Origin: Variovorax sp. HW608
Lineage (GTDB): Bacteria > Pseudomonadota > Gammaproteobacteria > Burkholderiales > Burkholderiaceae_C
Assembly (NCBI RefSeq): GCF_900090195.1
Contig: NZ_LT607803.1
Span: forward strand, 5,544,229 to 5,608,228
Direction: 5' to 3'
Length of the DNA: 64,000 nucleotides
Below, one piece after another: positions 1 through 7,980 of this stretch. Every line of letters starts with the position of its first letter. The first letter of the stretch is position 1. Made by a program: the position numbers and the translations under genes. The notes beneath the pieces were generated by a model. The model did not search any database, was not told where the DNA came from, and saw nothing but the letters and a program-made list of their open reading frames with translations.

Positions 1-1146
1 CTGAGCGCACCGGCCTGGGCGCAGTCCAACGAGATCCGCATCGCCCACATCTACAGCAAGACCGGGCCGCTCGAAGCCTACGGCAAGCAGACGCAGACCG
101 GGCTGATGATGGGCCTGGACTACGCCACGGGCGGCACCATGGAGATCAACGGCAAGAAGATCGTCGTGATCGAGAAGGACGACCAGGGCAAGCCGGACCT
201 CGGCAAGTCGCTGCTGGCGGCCGCCTATGCCGACGACAAGGCGGCAATCGCGGTCGGCCCCACGTCGTCCAGTGTCGCGCTCGCGATGCTGCCGGTGGCC
301 GAGGAATACAAGAAGATCCTGCTGGTCGAGCCCGCGGTGGCCGATTCGATCACCGGCGACAAGTGGAACAAGTACATCTTCCGCACCGGCCGCAACTCCA
401 GCCAGGATGCGATCAGCAATGCAGTGGCCATGGACGCCAGCGACATTTCGGTGGCCACGCTGGCGCAGGACTATGCCTTCGGTCGCGACGGCGTCAAAGC
501 TTTCAAGGACGCGCTGAAGAAGACCAAGATCGTCCATGAGGAATACCTGCCGCCCGCCACCACCGATTTCACCGCGGGTATTCAGCGCATGGTCGATGCC
601 CTGAAAGACAAGCCCGGCCGCAAGGTGATCGCCGTGGTGTGGGCCGGTGCCACCACGCCGTTCAATGCGCTGGCGGACGCCGACCTCAAGAAACGCTACA
701 ACATCGACGTGGGCACGGGCGGCAATATCCTGCCGGCCATGACGGCATACAAACGCTTCCCGGGCATGGAGGGCGCGACGTACTACTACTTCGGCATCCC
801 GAAGAACCCGGTGAACGAGGCGATGGTCGCGGCGCACTACAAGGAATTCAAGGCGCCGCCGGACTTCTTCACGGCGGGCGGCTTCTCGGCCGCGATGGCG
901 CTGGTCACCGCGCTCAAGAAGACGGGCGGCGACACCAGCACCAACAAGCTCATCGGGGCCATGGAAGGCATGAGCTTCGACACGCCCAAGGGCAAGATGA
1001 CATTCCGCAAGGAAGACCACCAGGCGATGCAGAGCATGTACCACTTCAAGATCAAGGCAGACCCGGCGTTCGCGTGGGGCGTGCCTGAGCTGGTCCATGA
1101 GATCAAGCCGGAGGAAATGGACATCCCGATCCGGAACAAGCGCTAA
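1..1146 (+). CDS. Branched-chain amino acid type ABC transporter substrate-binding protein, 5' end cut by window edge
   Basis: Periplasmic receptor that would deliver an amino acid or a similar small polar ligand to the LivHMGF transporter downstream. The reading frame is already open at base 1: the first visible residues, LSAPAWAQ, look like the end of a Sec signal peptide, and the mature protein then begins NEIRIAHIYSKTGPLEAYG, the first strand of a type I periplasmic binding fold (Peripla_BP_6, LivK family). The 381 visible residues nearly match the usual family length, so probably only about 20 signal-peptide residues are missing. Two hairpins and a PHB depolymerase gene separate it from livG, which is unusual inside a liv operon. 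The actual ligand cannot be read from the sequence; related receptors bind amino acids, amides, urea or aromatic acids. Confidence 0.9.
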   Translation: MSAPAWAQSNEIRIAHIYSKTGPLEAYGKQTQTGLMMGLDYATGGTMEINGKKIVVIEKDDQGKPDLGKSLLAAAYADDKAAIAVGPTSSSVALAMLPVAEEYKKILLVEPAVADSITGDKWNKYIFRTGRNSSQDAISNAVAMDASDISVATLAQDYAFGRDGVKAFKDALKKTKIVHEEYLPPATTDFTAGIQRMVDALKDKPGRKVIAVVWAGATTPFNALADADLKKRYNIDVGTGGNILPAMTAYKRFPGMEGATYYYFGIPKNPVNEAMVAAHYKEFKAPPDFFTAGGFSAAMALVTALKKTGGDTSTNKLIGAMEGMSFDTPKGKMTFRKEDHQAMQSMYHFKIKADPAFAWGVPELVHEIKPEEMDIPIRNKR

Positions 1147-1156
1147 GCCGCGCATC

Positions 1157-1221
1157 GGCCCCTGCGAGGGGCCGCCCATTCACAAGACGCTTTCCCCATC
1201 TGTCCTCCTCGCGAGAGGAGG
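1157..1221 (+). terminator. Two GC-rich hairpins between the receptor gene and the depolymerase gene
   Basis: Stem 1 pairs GGCCCCT (1157-1163) with AGGGGCC (1167-1173) around a 3-base loop. Stem 2 pairs CCTCCTC (1204-1210) with GAGGAGG (1215-1221) around a 4-base loop. Neither is followed by a T-run, so they may attenuate, or stabilise the receptor mRNA 3' end, rather than terminate fully. They fit the common pattern of a highly expressed receptor gene separated from its transporter genes. Confidence 0.4.
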
Positions 1222-1259
1222 CGGTTCAGTGCACCTCGAAAAAGCCAACGGAGACAAGC

Positions 1260-2726
1260 ATGAAGCGCAACTGGATGATGATGAAGATGAGCCTGGTCGC
1301 GGCCTTCGCCGCGCTGGCGGGCCACGCGGCCACGGCTGCGGTGCCGCTGCCGGCGCTCGGGGCCAATTCCGCGGAGGTCAGCGTGTCCGGCCTGTCGGCG
1401 GGCGGGTTCATGGCGGTGCAGCTGCACGTCGCCTATTCGGCGACCTTCAAGCGCGGGGCGGGCGTCGTCGCTGGCGGGCCGTACTACTGTGCCGAAGGGT
1501 CGATCGTCAACGCGACGGGGCGCTGCATGTCGCACAGCAGCAGCATCCCGGTGTCGTCGCTGGTCAGCACCACCAACAGCTGGGCCTCGAGCGGCACCAT
1601 CGATCCGGTGTCGAACCTCGCGAACTCGAAGGTGTATCTCTACTCCGGCACCTCGGACAACACGGTGGTGCAGGCGGTGATGAACGACCTGCAAACCTAC
1701 TACCAGAGCTTCGTTCCGACGGCCAACACTTTCTACAAGAACAACATCGGTTCCGGCCACGCCATGATCACGGATGACTACGGCAGCAGCTGCAGCACCA
1801 CGGCCTCGCCCTACATCAACAACTGCGGCTTCGACCTGGCGGGCGACATCCTCCAGTACCTCTACGGCGCGCTGAACGCGCGCAACAACGGCACGCTCTC
1901 GGGCACCTTCACCGAGTTCAACCAGACCGATTTCGTGAGCGGCCACGGCATGGCCGCAACCGGCTGGATCTACGTGCCGCAAAGCTGCAACAGCAGCTCG
2001 TGCCGCGTGCACGTGGTGCTGCACGGCTGCAAGCAGAACTACTCCGACATCGGCGACAAGTACGTGCGCGACACGGGCTACAACCGCTGGGCCGATACCA
2101 ACAACATCATCCTGATCTACCCGCAGACCAGCACGGCAGCGACCAACAGCTGCTTCGACTGGTGGGGCTACGACAACGCGAACTACGCGAAGAAGTCGGG
2201 CCCGCAGATGGCGGCGATCAAGGCCATGGTCGATCGCGTGACCAGCGGCTCGACCGGCGGCGGTGGCGGATCGACGCTGGCCGCACCGACCGGCGTCGGC
2301 ACGTCCGGCGCGACCAGCAGCAGCATGGTGATCGGATGGAACGCCGTCTCGGGCGCCGCGAGCTACAACGTCTACCGCGGCGGCAGCAAGGTCAATGCGT
2401 CGGCGGTGTCGGCCACCAGCTACACCGACACCGGGCTCGCCGCATCGACCACCTACAGCTGGAGCGTGACCGCGGTCGATACGAGCAACGTCGAAGGCGC
2501 GATGTCCTCGGCCGCGACAGGCACCACGCTCGCGGCCAGCGGCGGCACCACGCCGGTCTGCTACACCGCGAGCAACTACGCGCACACCACTGCGGGGCGC
2601 GCCACGCAGAGCGGCGGCTACACCTACGCCAACGGTTCCAACCAGAACATGGGCCTGTGGAACACCTTCGTCACCACGACCCTGAAGCAGACCGGGACCA
2701 ACTACTACGTGATTGGCAGCTGCTGA
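1260..2726 (+). CDS. phaZ: Extracellular PHB depolymerase (type 2 catalytic domain, Fn3 linker, C-terminal substrate-binding region)
   Basis: Secreted esterase of 488 residues that would hydrolyse poly(3-hydroxybutyrate). Residues 1 to about 27 are a Sec signal peptide. The catalytic domain runs to about residue 330: lipase box SGLSAGGF with Ser46, an Asp in YSGTSDN (Asp133), a His in GSGHAM (His167), and the oxyanion-hole His in VVLHGC (His255). The oxyanion His lying after the catalytic residues is the order known for type 2 (circularly permuted) PHB depolymerases. A GGGGG linker leads to a fibronectin type III domain (about 342-425) and a Cys-bounded C-terminal region (about 435-488) that fits a polymer-binding domain. 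The gene sits between the liv receptor and livG with hairpins on both sides and has no obvious role in amino acid transport, so it looks like an insertion into the operon. Confidence 0.9.
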   Translation: MKRNWMMMKMSLVAAFAALAGHAATAAVPLPALGANSAEVSVSGLSAGGFMAVQLHVAYSATFKRGAGVVAGGPYYCAEGSIVNATGRCMSHSSSIPVSSLVSTTNSWASSGTIDPVSNLANSKVYLYSGTSDNTVVQAVMNDLQTYYQSFVPTANTFYKNNIGSGHAMITDDYGSSCSTTASPYINNCGFDLAGDILQYLYGALNARNNGTLSGTFTEFNQTDFVSGHGMAATGWIYVPQSCNSSSCRVHVVLHGCKQNYSDIGDKYVRDTGYNRWADTNNIILIYPQTSTAATNSCFDWWGYDNANYAKKSGPQMAAIKAMVDRVTSGSTGGGGGSTLAAPTGVGTSGATSSSMVIGWNAVSGAASYNVYRGGSKVNASAVSATSYTDTGLAASTTYSWSVTAVDTSNVEGAMSSAATGTTLAASGGTTPVCYTASNYAHTTAGRATQSGGYTYANGSNQNMGLWNTFVTTTLKQTGTNYYVIGSC

Positions 2727-2737
2727 TTCCAAACCGC

Positions 2738-2753
2738 GCCGCCGCAAGGCGGC
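2738..2753 (+). terminator. Hairpin after the depolymerase gene
   Basis: GCCGCC (2738-2743) pairs with GGCGGC (2748-2753) around a GCAA tetraloop, 11 bases after the stop codon and followed only by TTCC. It is a stable stem without a T-run, so termination is uncertain; it may protect the 3' end or partly isolate the gene from livG. Confidence 0.4.
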
Positions 2754-2768
2754 TTCCTGACTCGATCG

Positions 2769-3602
2769 ATGCTTGAGACCCGAAACCTGACCATCCGCTT
2801 CGGCGGCCATGTGGCGGTCAATGCCGTCAGCTGCGCCTTCGCGCCCGGCACATTGACCGCCATCGTCGGCCCCAATGGCGCCGGCAAGACCACCTACTTC
2901 AATCTCATCTCGGGCCAGCTCAAGGCGACCGAGGGCTCGGTGACGCTCGACGGGCAATCGCTCTCGGGCCTGCCGGCCTCGGCACGCACACGGGCGGGGC
3001 TGGGGCGCGCGTTCCAGCTCACGAACCTGTTTCCCAACCTCACGGTGCTGGAGAACGTGCGGCTCGCGGTGCAGGCCACGCGCGAGGGCGCGCACCGGCG
3101 CGGCCTCAATCTCTGGAGCATCTGGAGCGACCACCGCGCGCTGACCGAGCGCGCCGACCGGATCCTGGCCGACGTGGCGCTCAAGGCCAAGGAGCACGCG
3201 AGCGTCGCGAGCCTGCCGCACGGCGACCAGCGCAAGCTCGAAGTCGCGCTCTTGATGGCGCTCGAGCCGAAGGTGTTCATGTTCGACGAGCCGACCGCCG
3301 GCATGAATGCCGCCGAGGCGCCGGTGATCCTCGACCTGATCCGCGCGCTCAAGAAGGACAAGACCAAGACCATCCTCCTGGTCGAACACAAGATGGACGT
3401 GGTGCGCGAGCTCGCGGACCGCATCATCGTGCTGCACAACGGCCAGCTCGTGGCCGACGGCGAGCCGGCCGAGGTGATCGCCTCGCCGGTGGTGCAGGAG
3501 GCGTACCTCGGCTTGCCTTCGGCTGGCGCCGAGGACGCTTCGCGCCATGTGCCCGCCCCCATCCCGGCCTTCCCCCGCGCGGGGGAAGGAGAAACACCAT
3601 GA
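2769..3602 (+). CDS. livG: Branched-chain amino acid ABC transporter ATP-binding protein LivG
   Basis: Cytoplasmic ATPase subunit of the LivHMGF importer, 277 residues. Walker A GPNGAGKT is at residues 34-41, the signature is the relaxed LivG form (LPHGDQRKLE), and Walker B is KVFMFDEPTAGMN. The family usually ends near residue 255. Here the last 18 or so residues (HVPAPIPAFPRAGEGETP) are encoded by a palindromic CCCCCGCGCGGGGG-containing stretch that looks like repeat DNA read through into the gene. The stop overlaps the livF start (ATGA at 3599-3602), so the two ATPases are translationally coupled and would work as a heterodimer. Confidence 0.95.
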   Translation: MLETRNLTIRFGGHVAVNAVSCAFAPGTLTAIVGPNGAGKTTYFNLISGQLKATEGSVTLDGQSLSGLPASARTRAGLGRAFQLTNLFPNLTVLENVRLAVQATREGAHRRGLNLWSIWSDHRALTERADRILADVALKAKEHASVASLPHGDQRKLEVALLMALEPKVFMFDEPTAGMNAAEAPVILDLIRALKKDKTKTILLVEHKMDVVRELADRIIVLHNGQLVADGEPAEVIASPVVQEAYLGLPSAGAEDASRHVPAPIPAFPRAGEGETP

Positions 3603-4327
3603 ACCAGGCCAATCTTCTGACGCTCAAGGGCGTTCATACGCATATCGGCGCCTATCACATCCTCCACGGCGTGGACCTCACGGTGCCCAAGGGCCAGCTC
3701 ACGATGCTGCTGGGCCGCAACGGCGCCGGCAAGACGACCACGCTGCGGACCATCATGGGCCTGTGGCATGCATCGCACGGCAGCGTGCGCTTCGGCAGCA
3801 CCGACATCACCGCGATGCGCACGCCGCAGATCGCCGAGCTCGGCATCGCCTACGTGCCCGAGAACATGGGCATCTTCTCGGATCTCACCGTGAAGGAGAA
3901 CATGCTGCTGGCCGCGCGAAGCGCGAAGAACGCCGACCAGATGGACGACACGCGGCTGAAATGGATCTTCAAGCTCTTCCCGGCGGTCGAGAAGTTCTGG
4001 AACCACCCGGCCGGCAAGCTCTCGGGCGGGCAGAAGCAGATGCTCGCGGTGTCGCGCGCGATCGTCGAGCCGCGCGAGCTGCTGATCGTCGACGAGCCCA
4101 GCAAGGGCCTCGCGCCCGCGATCATCAACAACATGATCGACGCCTTCAGCGAGCTCAAGAAGAGCGGCGTGACGATCCTGCTCGTCGAACAGAACATCAA
4201 CTTCGCGCAACGCCTGGGCGACACGGTGGCCGTGATGGACAACGGCGTCGTGGTGCACAGCGGCAGCATGGCCGCGTTCTCGGCGGATGAAGCCTTGCAG
4301 CAATCCCTGCTGGGGCTCGCACTATGA
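3599..4327 (+). CDS. livF: Branched-chain amino acid ABC transporter ATP-binding protein LivF
   Basis: Second ATPase subunit of the importer, 242 residues, a normal family length. Walker A GRNGAGKT (residues 39-46), signature LSGGQKQ and Walker B LLIVDEPSKGL are intact. The start overlaps the livG stop and the stop overlaps the livH start (ATGA at 4324-4327), so livG, livF and livH are one tightly coupled unit. Confidence 0.95.
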   Translation: MNQANLLTLKGVHTHIGAYHILHGVDLTVPKGQLTMLLGRNGAGKTTTLRTIMGLWHASHGSVRFGSTDITAMRTPQIAELGIAYVPENMGIFSDLTVKENMLLAARSAKNADQMDDTRLKWIFKLFPAVEKFWNHPAGKLSGGQKQMLAVSRAIVEPRELLIVDEPSKGLAPAIINNMIDAFSELKKSGVTILLVEQNINFAQRLGDTVAVMDNGVVVHSGSMAAFSADEALQQSLLGLAL

Positions 4328-5304
4328 ACAAAGATTTCGACTGGAAACCCCTGGCTCTGGTGCCGCTGCTCGCGCTGATCGCGCTGCCGCTGACCGGCTC
4401 CGTCTCGACCTGGCTCACGCTCACCGTTGCGGGCCTCGCGATGGGGATGATCATCTTCATCATCGCTTCCGGCCTCACGCTGGTCTTCGGGCTGATGGAC
4501 GTGCTCAACTTCGGCCACGGCGTGTTCATCGCGCTCGGCGCCTTCGTCGCGAGCACCGTGCTCGGCGGCATGAGCGACTGGACCGGATCGCAGGATCTGT
4601 GGCGCAACCTCGTGGCCGTCTTCCCGGCCATGCTCGTCGCGATGCTGGTGGCGGGCGCGGTGGGCCTGGCCTTCGAGCGCTTCATCGTGCGGCCGGTCTA
4701 CGGCCAGCACCTCAAGCAGATCCTCATCACGATGGGCGGCATGATCATCGGCGAGGAACTGATCAAGGTGATCTGGGGCCCCGGCCAGATCCCGCTGCCT
4801 CTGCCCGATGCGCTGCGCGGCTCGCTGTTCATCGGCGATGCGGCGATCAGCAGGTACCGCATCCTCGCGGTGATCGTCGGCATCTTCGTCTTCGGCCTGC
4901 TGGCCTGGACGCTGGGCCGGACCAAGATCGGCCTTTTGATCCGCGCCGGCGTGCAGGACCGCGAGATGGTCGAGTCGCTCGGCTACCGCATCGGCCGGCT
5001 GTTCGTCGGCGTGTTCGTGGTGGGCAGCGCGCTGGCCGGTCTCGGCGGCGTGATGTGGGGGCTGTTCCAGCAGAACCTCATTCCGCAGATGGGCGCGCAG
5101 GTCAACGTGCTGATCTTCATCGTGATCATCATCGGCGGCCTCGGCTCGACCACCGGCGCGCTCATCGGCGCGCTGCTGGTGGGCCTGATGAACAACTACA
5201 CCGGCTTCCTGATGCCGACGCTCACGCAGTTCGCGAGCATCTTCCTGATGGTCGCCGTCTTGCTATGGCGTCCGCAGGGCGTCTATCCCGTCGTGAACAG
5301 ATGA
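4324..5304 (+). CDS. livH: Branched-chain amino acid ABC transporter permease LivH
   Basis: Inner-membrane permease of 326 residues with about eight hydrophobic segments. The LivH-type signatures GLTLVFGLMDVLNFGHG near residue 60 and the cytoplasmic loop before IIIGGLGSTTGALIGALLVG near residue 275 are present. It would form the membrane channel together with LivM. A repeat element starting exactly at its TGA stop separates it from livM by 147 bases. Confidence 0.95.
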   Translation: MNKDFDWKPLALVPLLALIALPLTGSVSTWLTLTVAGLAMGMIIFIIASGLTLVFGLMDVLNFGHGVFIALGAFVASTVLGGMSDWTGSQDLWRNLVAVFPAMLVAMLVAGAVGLAFERFIVRPVYGQHLKQILITMGGMIIGEELIKVIWGPGQIPLPLPDALRGSLFIGDAAISRYRILAVIVGIFVFGLLAWTLGRTKIGLLIRAGVQDREMVESLGYRIGRLFVGVFVVGSALAGLGGVMWGLFQQNLIPQMGAQVNVLIFIVIIIGGLGSTTGALIGALLVGLMNNYTGFLMPTLTQFASIFLMVAVLLWRPQGVYPVVNR

Positions 5305-5396
5305 CTCACCCCCAGCCTCGCCCACTTCGTGTGGCTCTGACACCCCCTCTCCGGGGGCAATCCCGGCGGCCCGGCAAAGCCGGTTCCGCGGGATTC
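5302..5396 (+). repeat. Dispersed intra-operon repeat, copy A
   Basis: Starts at the livH stop as TGACTCACCCCCAGCCT, includes CACTTCGTGTGG, then CCCCCTCTCCGGGGG, and ends with CCCGGCAAAGCCGGTT followed by CCGCGGG. Related copies in the opposite orientation lie at 17652-17741 and 42690-42785, and each also begins at the TGA of the upstream gene. The core contains the dyad CCGGCaaaGCCGG, so the transcript can fold into a hairpin. No transposase is near any copy. It behaves like a REP- or MITE-like element of this genome. Confidence 0.75.
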
Positions 5397-5451
5397 CTGG
5401 TCTTGACCGTCCCTGTTTCATGCCTCGCCCCATTGCGAAGGGGAATCTGAG

Positions 5452-6513
5452 ATGAAGTCCGTTTTCTCCCGTCTTCTTTCCAACGATGCGCCGCGCAGCC
5501 GCGTGCTCGCGGTGCTGCTGGTCGCGGTGCTGCTGGGGCTGGCGTTTGCGCCGTTCATCTTCCCGGGCGTCAAGGCGCTCAGCGTGGCGGCCAAGGTGCT
5601 GGTCTTCATCGTGCTGGTCGCGAGCTTCGACCTGCTGCTCGGCTACACCGGCATCGTGAGCTTCGCGCAGACGATGTTCTTCGGCATCGGCGCCTACGGC
5701 ATCGCCATCTCGGCGACGCGCCTCGGGGCGGGGTGGGGCCCCTTGCTGCTCGGGCTGGGCGTGGCGCTCGCGATCTCGCTGGTGCTGTCGCTCGCCATCG
5801 GCCTGTTCTCGCTCAGGGTGCGCGCGATCTTCTTCGCGATGATCACGCTCGCGGTAGCCGCGGCTTTCCAGACGCTGGCTTCGCAGTTGTCGGACTTCAC
5901 CGGTGGCGAGGATGGCCTGACCTTCAAGCTGCCCGAGCTGATCTCGCCGAGCTTCGAGTTCGCGGAAGAGCCGTTCCTCGGCGTCTCGCTCGACGGCCGG
6001 CTGCTGTGCTACTACATGCTCTTCGTGCTCGCGGTGGTGCTGGTGCTGGCCCTGCTGCGCATCGTGAATTCGCCCTTCGGCCGCGTGCTGCAGGCGATCC
6101 GCGAGAACGAGTTCCGCGCCGAGGCGATCGGCTACCGCGTGGTGGTGTATCGCACCACCGCGTCGGTGCTGTCGGCGCTGTTCGCGACGCTCGCGGGCGC
6201 GATGCTCGCGATCTGGCTTCGCTACAACGGCCCGGACACCTCGCTGAGCTTCGAAATCATGATCGACGTGCTGCTGATCGTGGTCATCGGCGGCATGGGC
6301 ACGATCTACGGCGCGGTGATCGGCAGCGTGATCTTCGTGGTCGCGCAGAGCTACCTGCAGGACTTGCTGCGCATCGGCAGCGAGGCGGCGAGCGGCGCGA
6401 CGTGGCTCTCGGCGCTCTTGTCACCCGACCGCTGGCTCTTGTGGCTCGGGGTGCTGTTCGTGCTCTCGGTCTATTACTTCCCCACGGGCATCGTCGGCCG
6501 CCTGAGGAAATGA
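5452..6513 (+). CDS. livM: Branched-chain amino acid ABC transporter permease LivM
   Basis: Second inner-membrane permease, 353 residues, with about nine hydrophobic segments. The family signatures LLLGYTGIVSFAQTMFFGIGAY near residue 63 and VVIGGMGTIYGAVIGSV near residue 280, and the cytoplasmic coupling loop around IRENEFRAEAIGY, are visible. It pairs with LivH. The stop overlaps the start of the next gene (ATGA at 6510-6513). Confidence 0.95.
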   Translation: MKSVFSRLLSNDAPRSRVLAVLLVAVLLGLAFAPFIFPGVKALSVAAKVLVFIVLVASFDLLLGYTGIVSFAQTMFFGIGAYGIAISATRLGAGWGPLLLGLGVALAISLVLSLAIGLFSLRVRAIFFAMITLAVAAAFQTLASQLSDFTGGEDGLTFKLPELISPSFEFAEEPFLGVSLDGRLLCYYMLFVLAVVLVLALLRIVNSPFGRVLQAIRENEFRAEAIGYRVVVYRTTASVLSALFATLAGAMLAIWLRYNGPDTSLSFEIMIDVLLIVVIGGMGTIYGAVIGSVIFVVAQSYLQDLLRIGSEAASGATWLSALLSPDRWLLWLGVLFVLSVYYFPTGIVGRLRK

Positions 6514-7409
6514 ATCACGCCGGAATCCTTGAAATGAACCTGCCTACTTCCAACTACGCACAACTCGCCGGGTACGAGATCCACTGGATGGATTGGGGCC
6601 GGGCCGGCGATCCCGTCGTCGTCGCCTGGCATGGCCTGGCGCGCACCTGCCGCGACATGGACGAGCTGGCGGCGCATTTCGCGGCGCGCGGCTTCCGCGT
6701 GATCTGCCCCGACACCATCGGCCGCGGCCTGAGCCAGTGGAGCAGGGCGCCGGACGATGAATACAAGCTCTCGTTCTACGCCCGGCTGGCATCGGCGCTG
6801 TGCGACGAGCTGAAGCTCACGCGCGTGCACTGGGTCGGCACCTCGATGGGCGGCGCGATCGGCATGGTCTGCGCGGGCGGCCTGGTCGAACCGGCGATGA
6901 AGCCGCGGATCGCGAGCCTGGTGCTCAACGACAACGCGCCGCAGCTCTCGTCGGCAGCACTCGACCGCATCCGTGCGTACGCGGGCCAGCCGCCGGCCTT
7001 CGACACGGTGCTGGAACTCGAAGCCTTCTTCCGCACCGTCTACAAGCCCTACGGCTGGCTCAGCGATGCGCAATGGCGGCGGTTGACCGAGACCTCGACC
7101 CGGCGCCTGCCCGACGGCCGCGTGACGCCGCATTACGACCCGATGATGGTGCGGCAGTTCATCGTGCATCCCGAGGACTACGTGCTGTGGTCGCATTACG
7201 ACGCGATCGAGGCGCCCGTGCTGTGCCTTCGCGGCGTGGACTCCGACCTCGTGCTGCCGGAGACGCTGGAGCAAATGCGCCGCCGCGGACCCGGCGGCAG
7301 GAGCCGCCTGCAGATCATCGAAGTGCCCGGTTGCGGCCACGCGCCGGCCTTGAACGTGCCGGCGCATCTGGACCCGATCGAGGCCTTCGTGCGCAGGGCC
7401 GGCGCGTGA
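6510..7409 (+). CDS. Alpha/beta hydrolase
   Basis: Cytoplasmic hydrolase of 299 residues with the alpha/beta fold. The oxyanion segment AWHGLARTCRDM is near residue 40, the nucleophile elbow is GTSMGG with Ser112, a candidate acid is in LRGVDSDLV, and the catalytic His is in GCGHAP near the C terminus. The start at 6510 overlaps the livM stop; an internal ATG at 6534 is an alternative and would give 291 residues. Its place at the end of the liv operon suggests it acts on an ester or amide related to the transported ligand, but the substrate is not evident. Confidence 0.85.
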   Translation: MNHAGILEMNLPTSNYAQLAGYEIHWMDWGRAGDPVVVAWHGLARTCRDMDELAAHFAARGFRVICPDTIGRGLSQWSRAPDDEYKLSFYARLASALCDELKLTRVHWVGTSMGGAIGMVCAGGLVEPAMKPRIASLVLNDNAPQLSSAALDRIRAYAGQPPAFDTVLELEAFFRTVYKPYGWLSDAQWRRLTETSTRRLPDGRVTPHYDPMMVRQFIVHPEDYVLWSHYDAIEAPVLCLRGVDSDLVLPETLEQMRRRGPGGRSRLQIIEVPGCGHAPALNVPAHLDPIEAFVRRAGA

Positions 7410-7458
7410 TCCGTGGCGGCCGCACAATCGGGCGGCCGCTACAACTCGGAGTCAATTC

Positions 7459-7965
7459 ATGGCGCTTTCGCTCTACGATATTTCCGTCCCGGTGTTCACC
7501 CGCGCGCTGGGCCAGCTTTCCCACATCCTCGACAAGGGCCTCGCGCATGCGCAGGCCTCGGGCATCGATCCTTCGCAGCTCGTCGACGCGCGTCTCGCGC
7601 CGGACATGTTCACGCTCGCCGGGCAGGTCCAGAGCGCGAGCGATGCCGCCAAGTTCGGCGTGGCGCGCATCGCCGGCATCACCGGGCCGAGCTTTCCCGA
7701 CACCGAATCGACGTATGCCGAGCTTCAGGCGCGCGTCGCGAAGACCATCGACTACCTGGGCACCGTGGACCGCGGGCTGATCGATGGCCACGAGGACCGA
7801 GAGGTGGTCATGAAGGTCCGGGGCAACGAGCTGAAGTTCACCGCCCAGCGCTACCTGCTGCAGTTCGCGATCCCGAACTTCTTCTTCCACGTCACCACCG
7901 CCTATGACATCCTGCGGCACAACGGCGTGCCGATCGGCAAGCTCGACTATCTCGGGCGCTACTGA
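7459..7965 (+). CDS. DUF1993 family protein
   Basis: Cytoplasmic protein of 168 residues matching the DUF1993 family, a helical fold related to DinB. Typical features are the N-terminal SLYDISVPVFTRALGQLSHIL, the central FGVARIAGI and the C-terminal FFFHVTTAYDILRHNGVPIGK with its conserved His-Val-Thr-Thr-Ala-Tyr. No catalytic function is established for the family. A ribosome-binding site (GGAG) precedes the ATG. It converges with hemH 15 bases away. Confidence 0.85.
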   Translation: MALSLYDISVPVFTRALGQLSHILDKGLAHAQASGIDPSQLVDARLAPDMFTLAGQVQSASDAAKFGVARIAGITGPSFPDTESTYAELQARVAKTIDYLGTVDRGLIDGHEDREVVMKVRGNELKFTAQRYLLQFAIPNFFFHVTTAYDILRHNGVPIGKLDYLGRY

Positions 7966-7980
7966 GCTTCGCGCCCCGGC

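Noticed and set aside
1143..3548. Long minus-strand open frame opposite the depolymerase and livG
   Set aside because: It crosses two clear genes and their gap, is rich in Arg/His/Ala as expected from antisense of GC-rich coding, and has no domain.
5302..5396. Insertion sequence end
   Set aside because: No transposase, no target duplication, and similar elements occur as complete short units after other stop codons.
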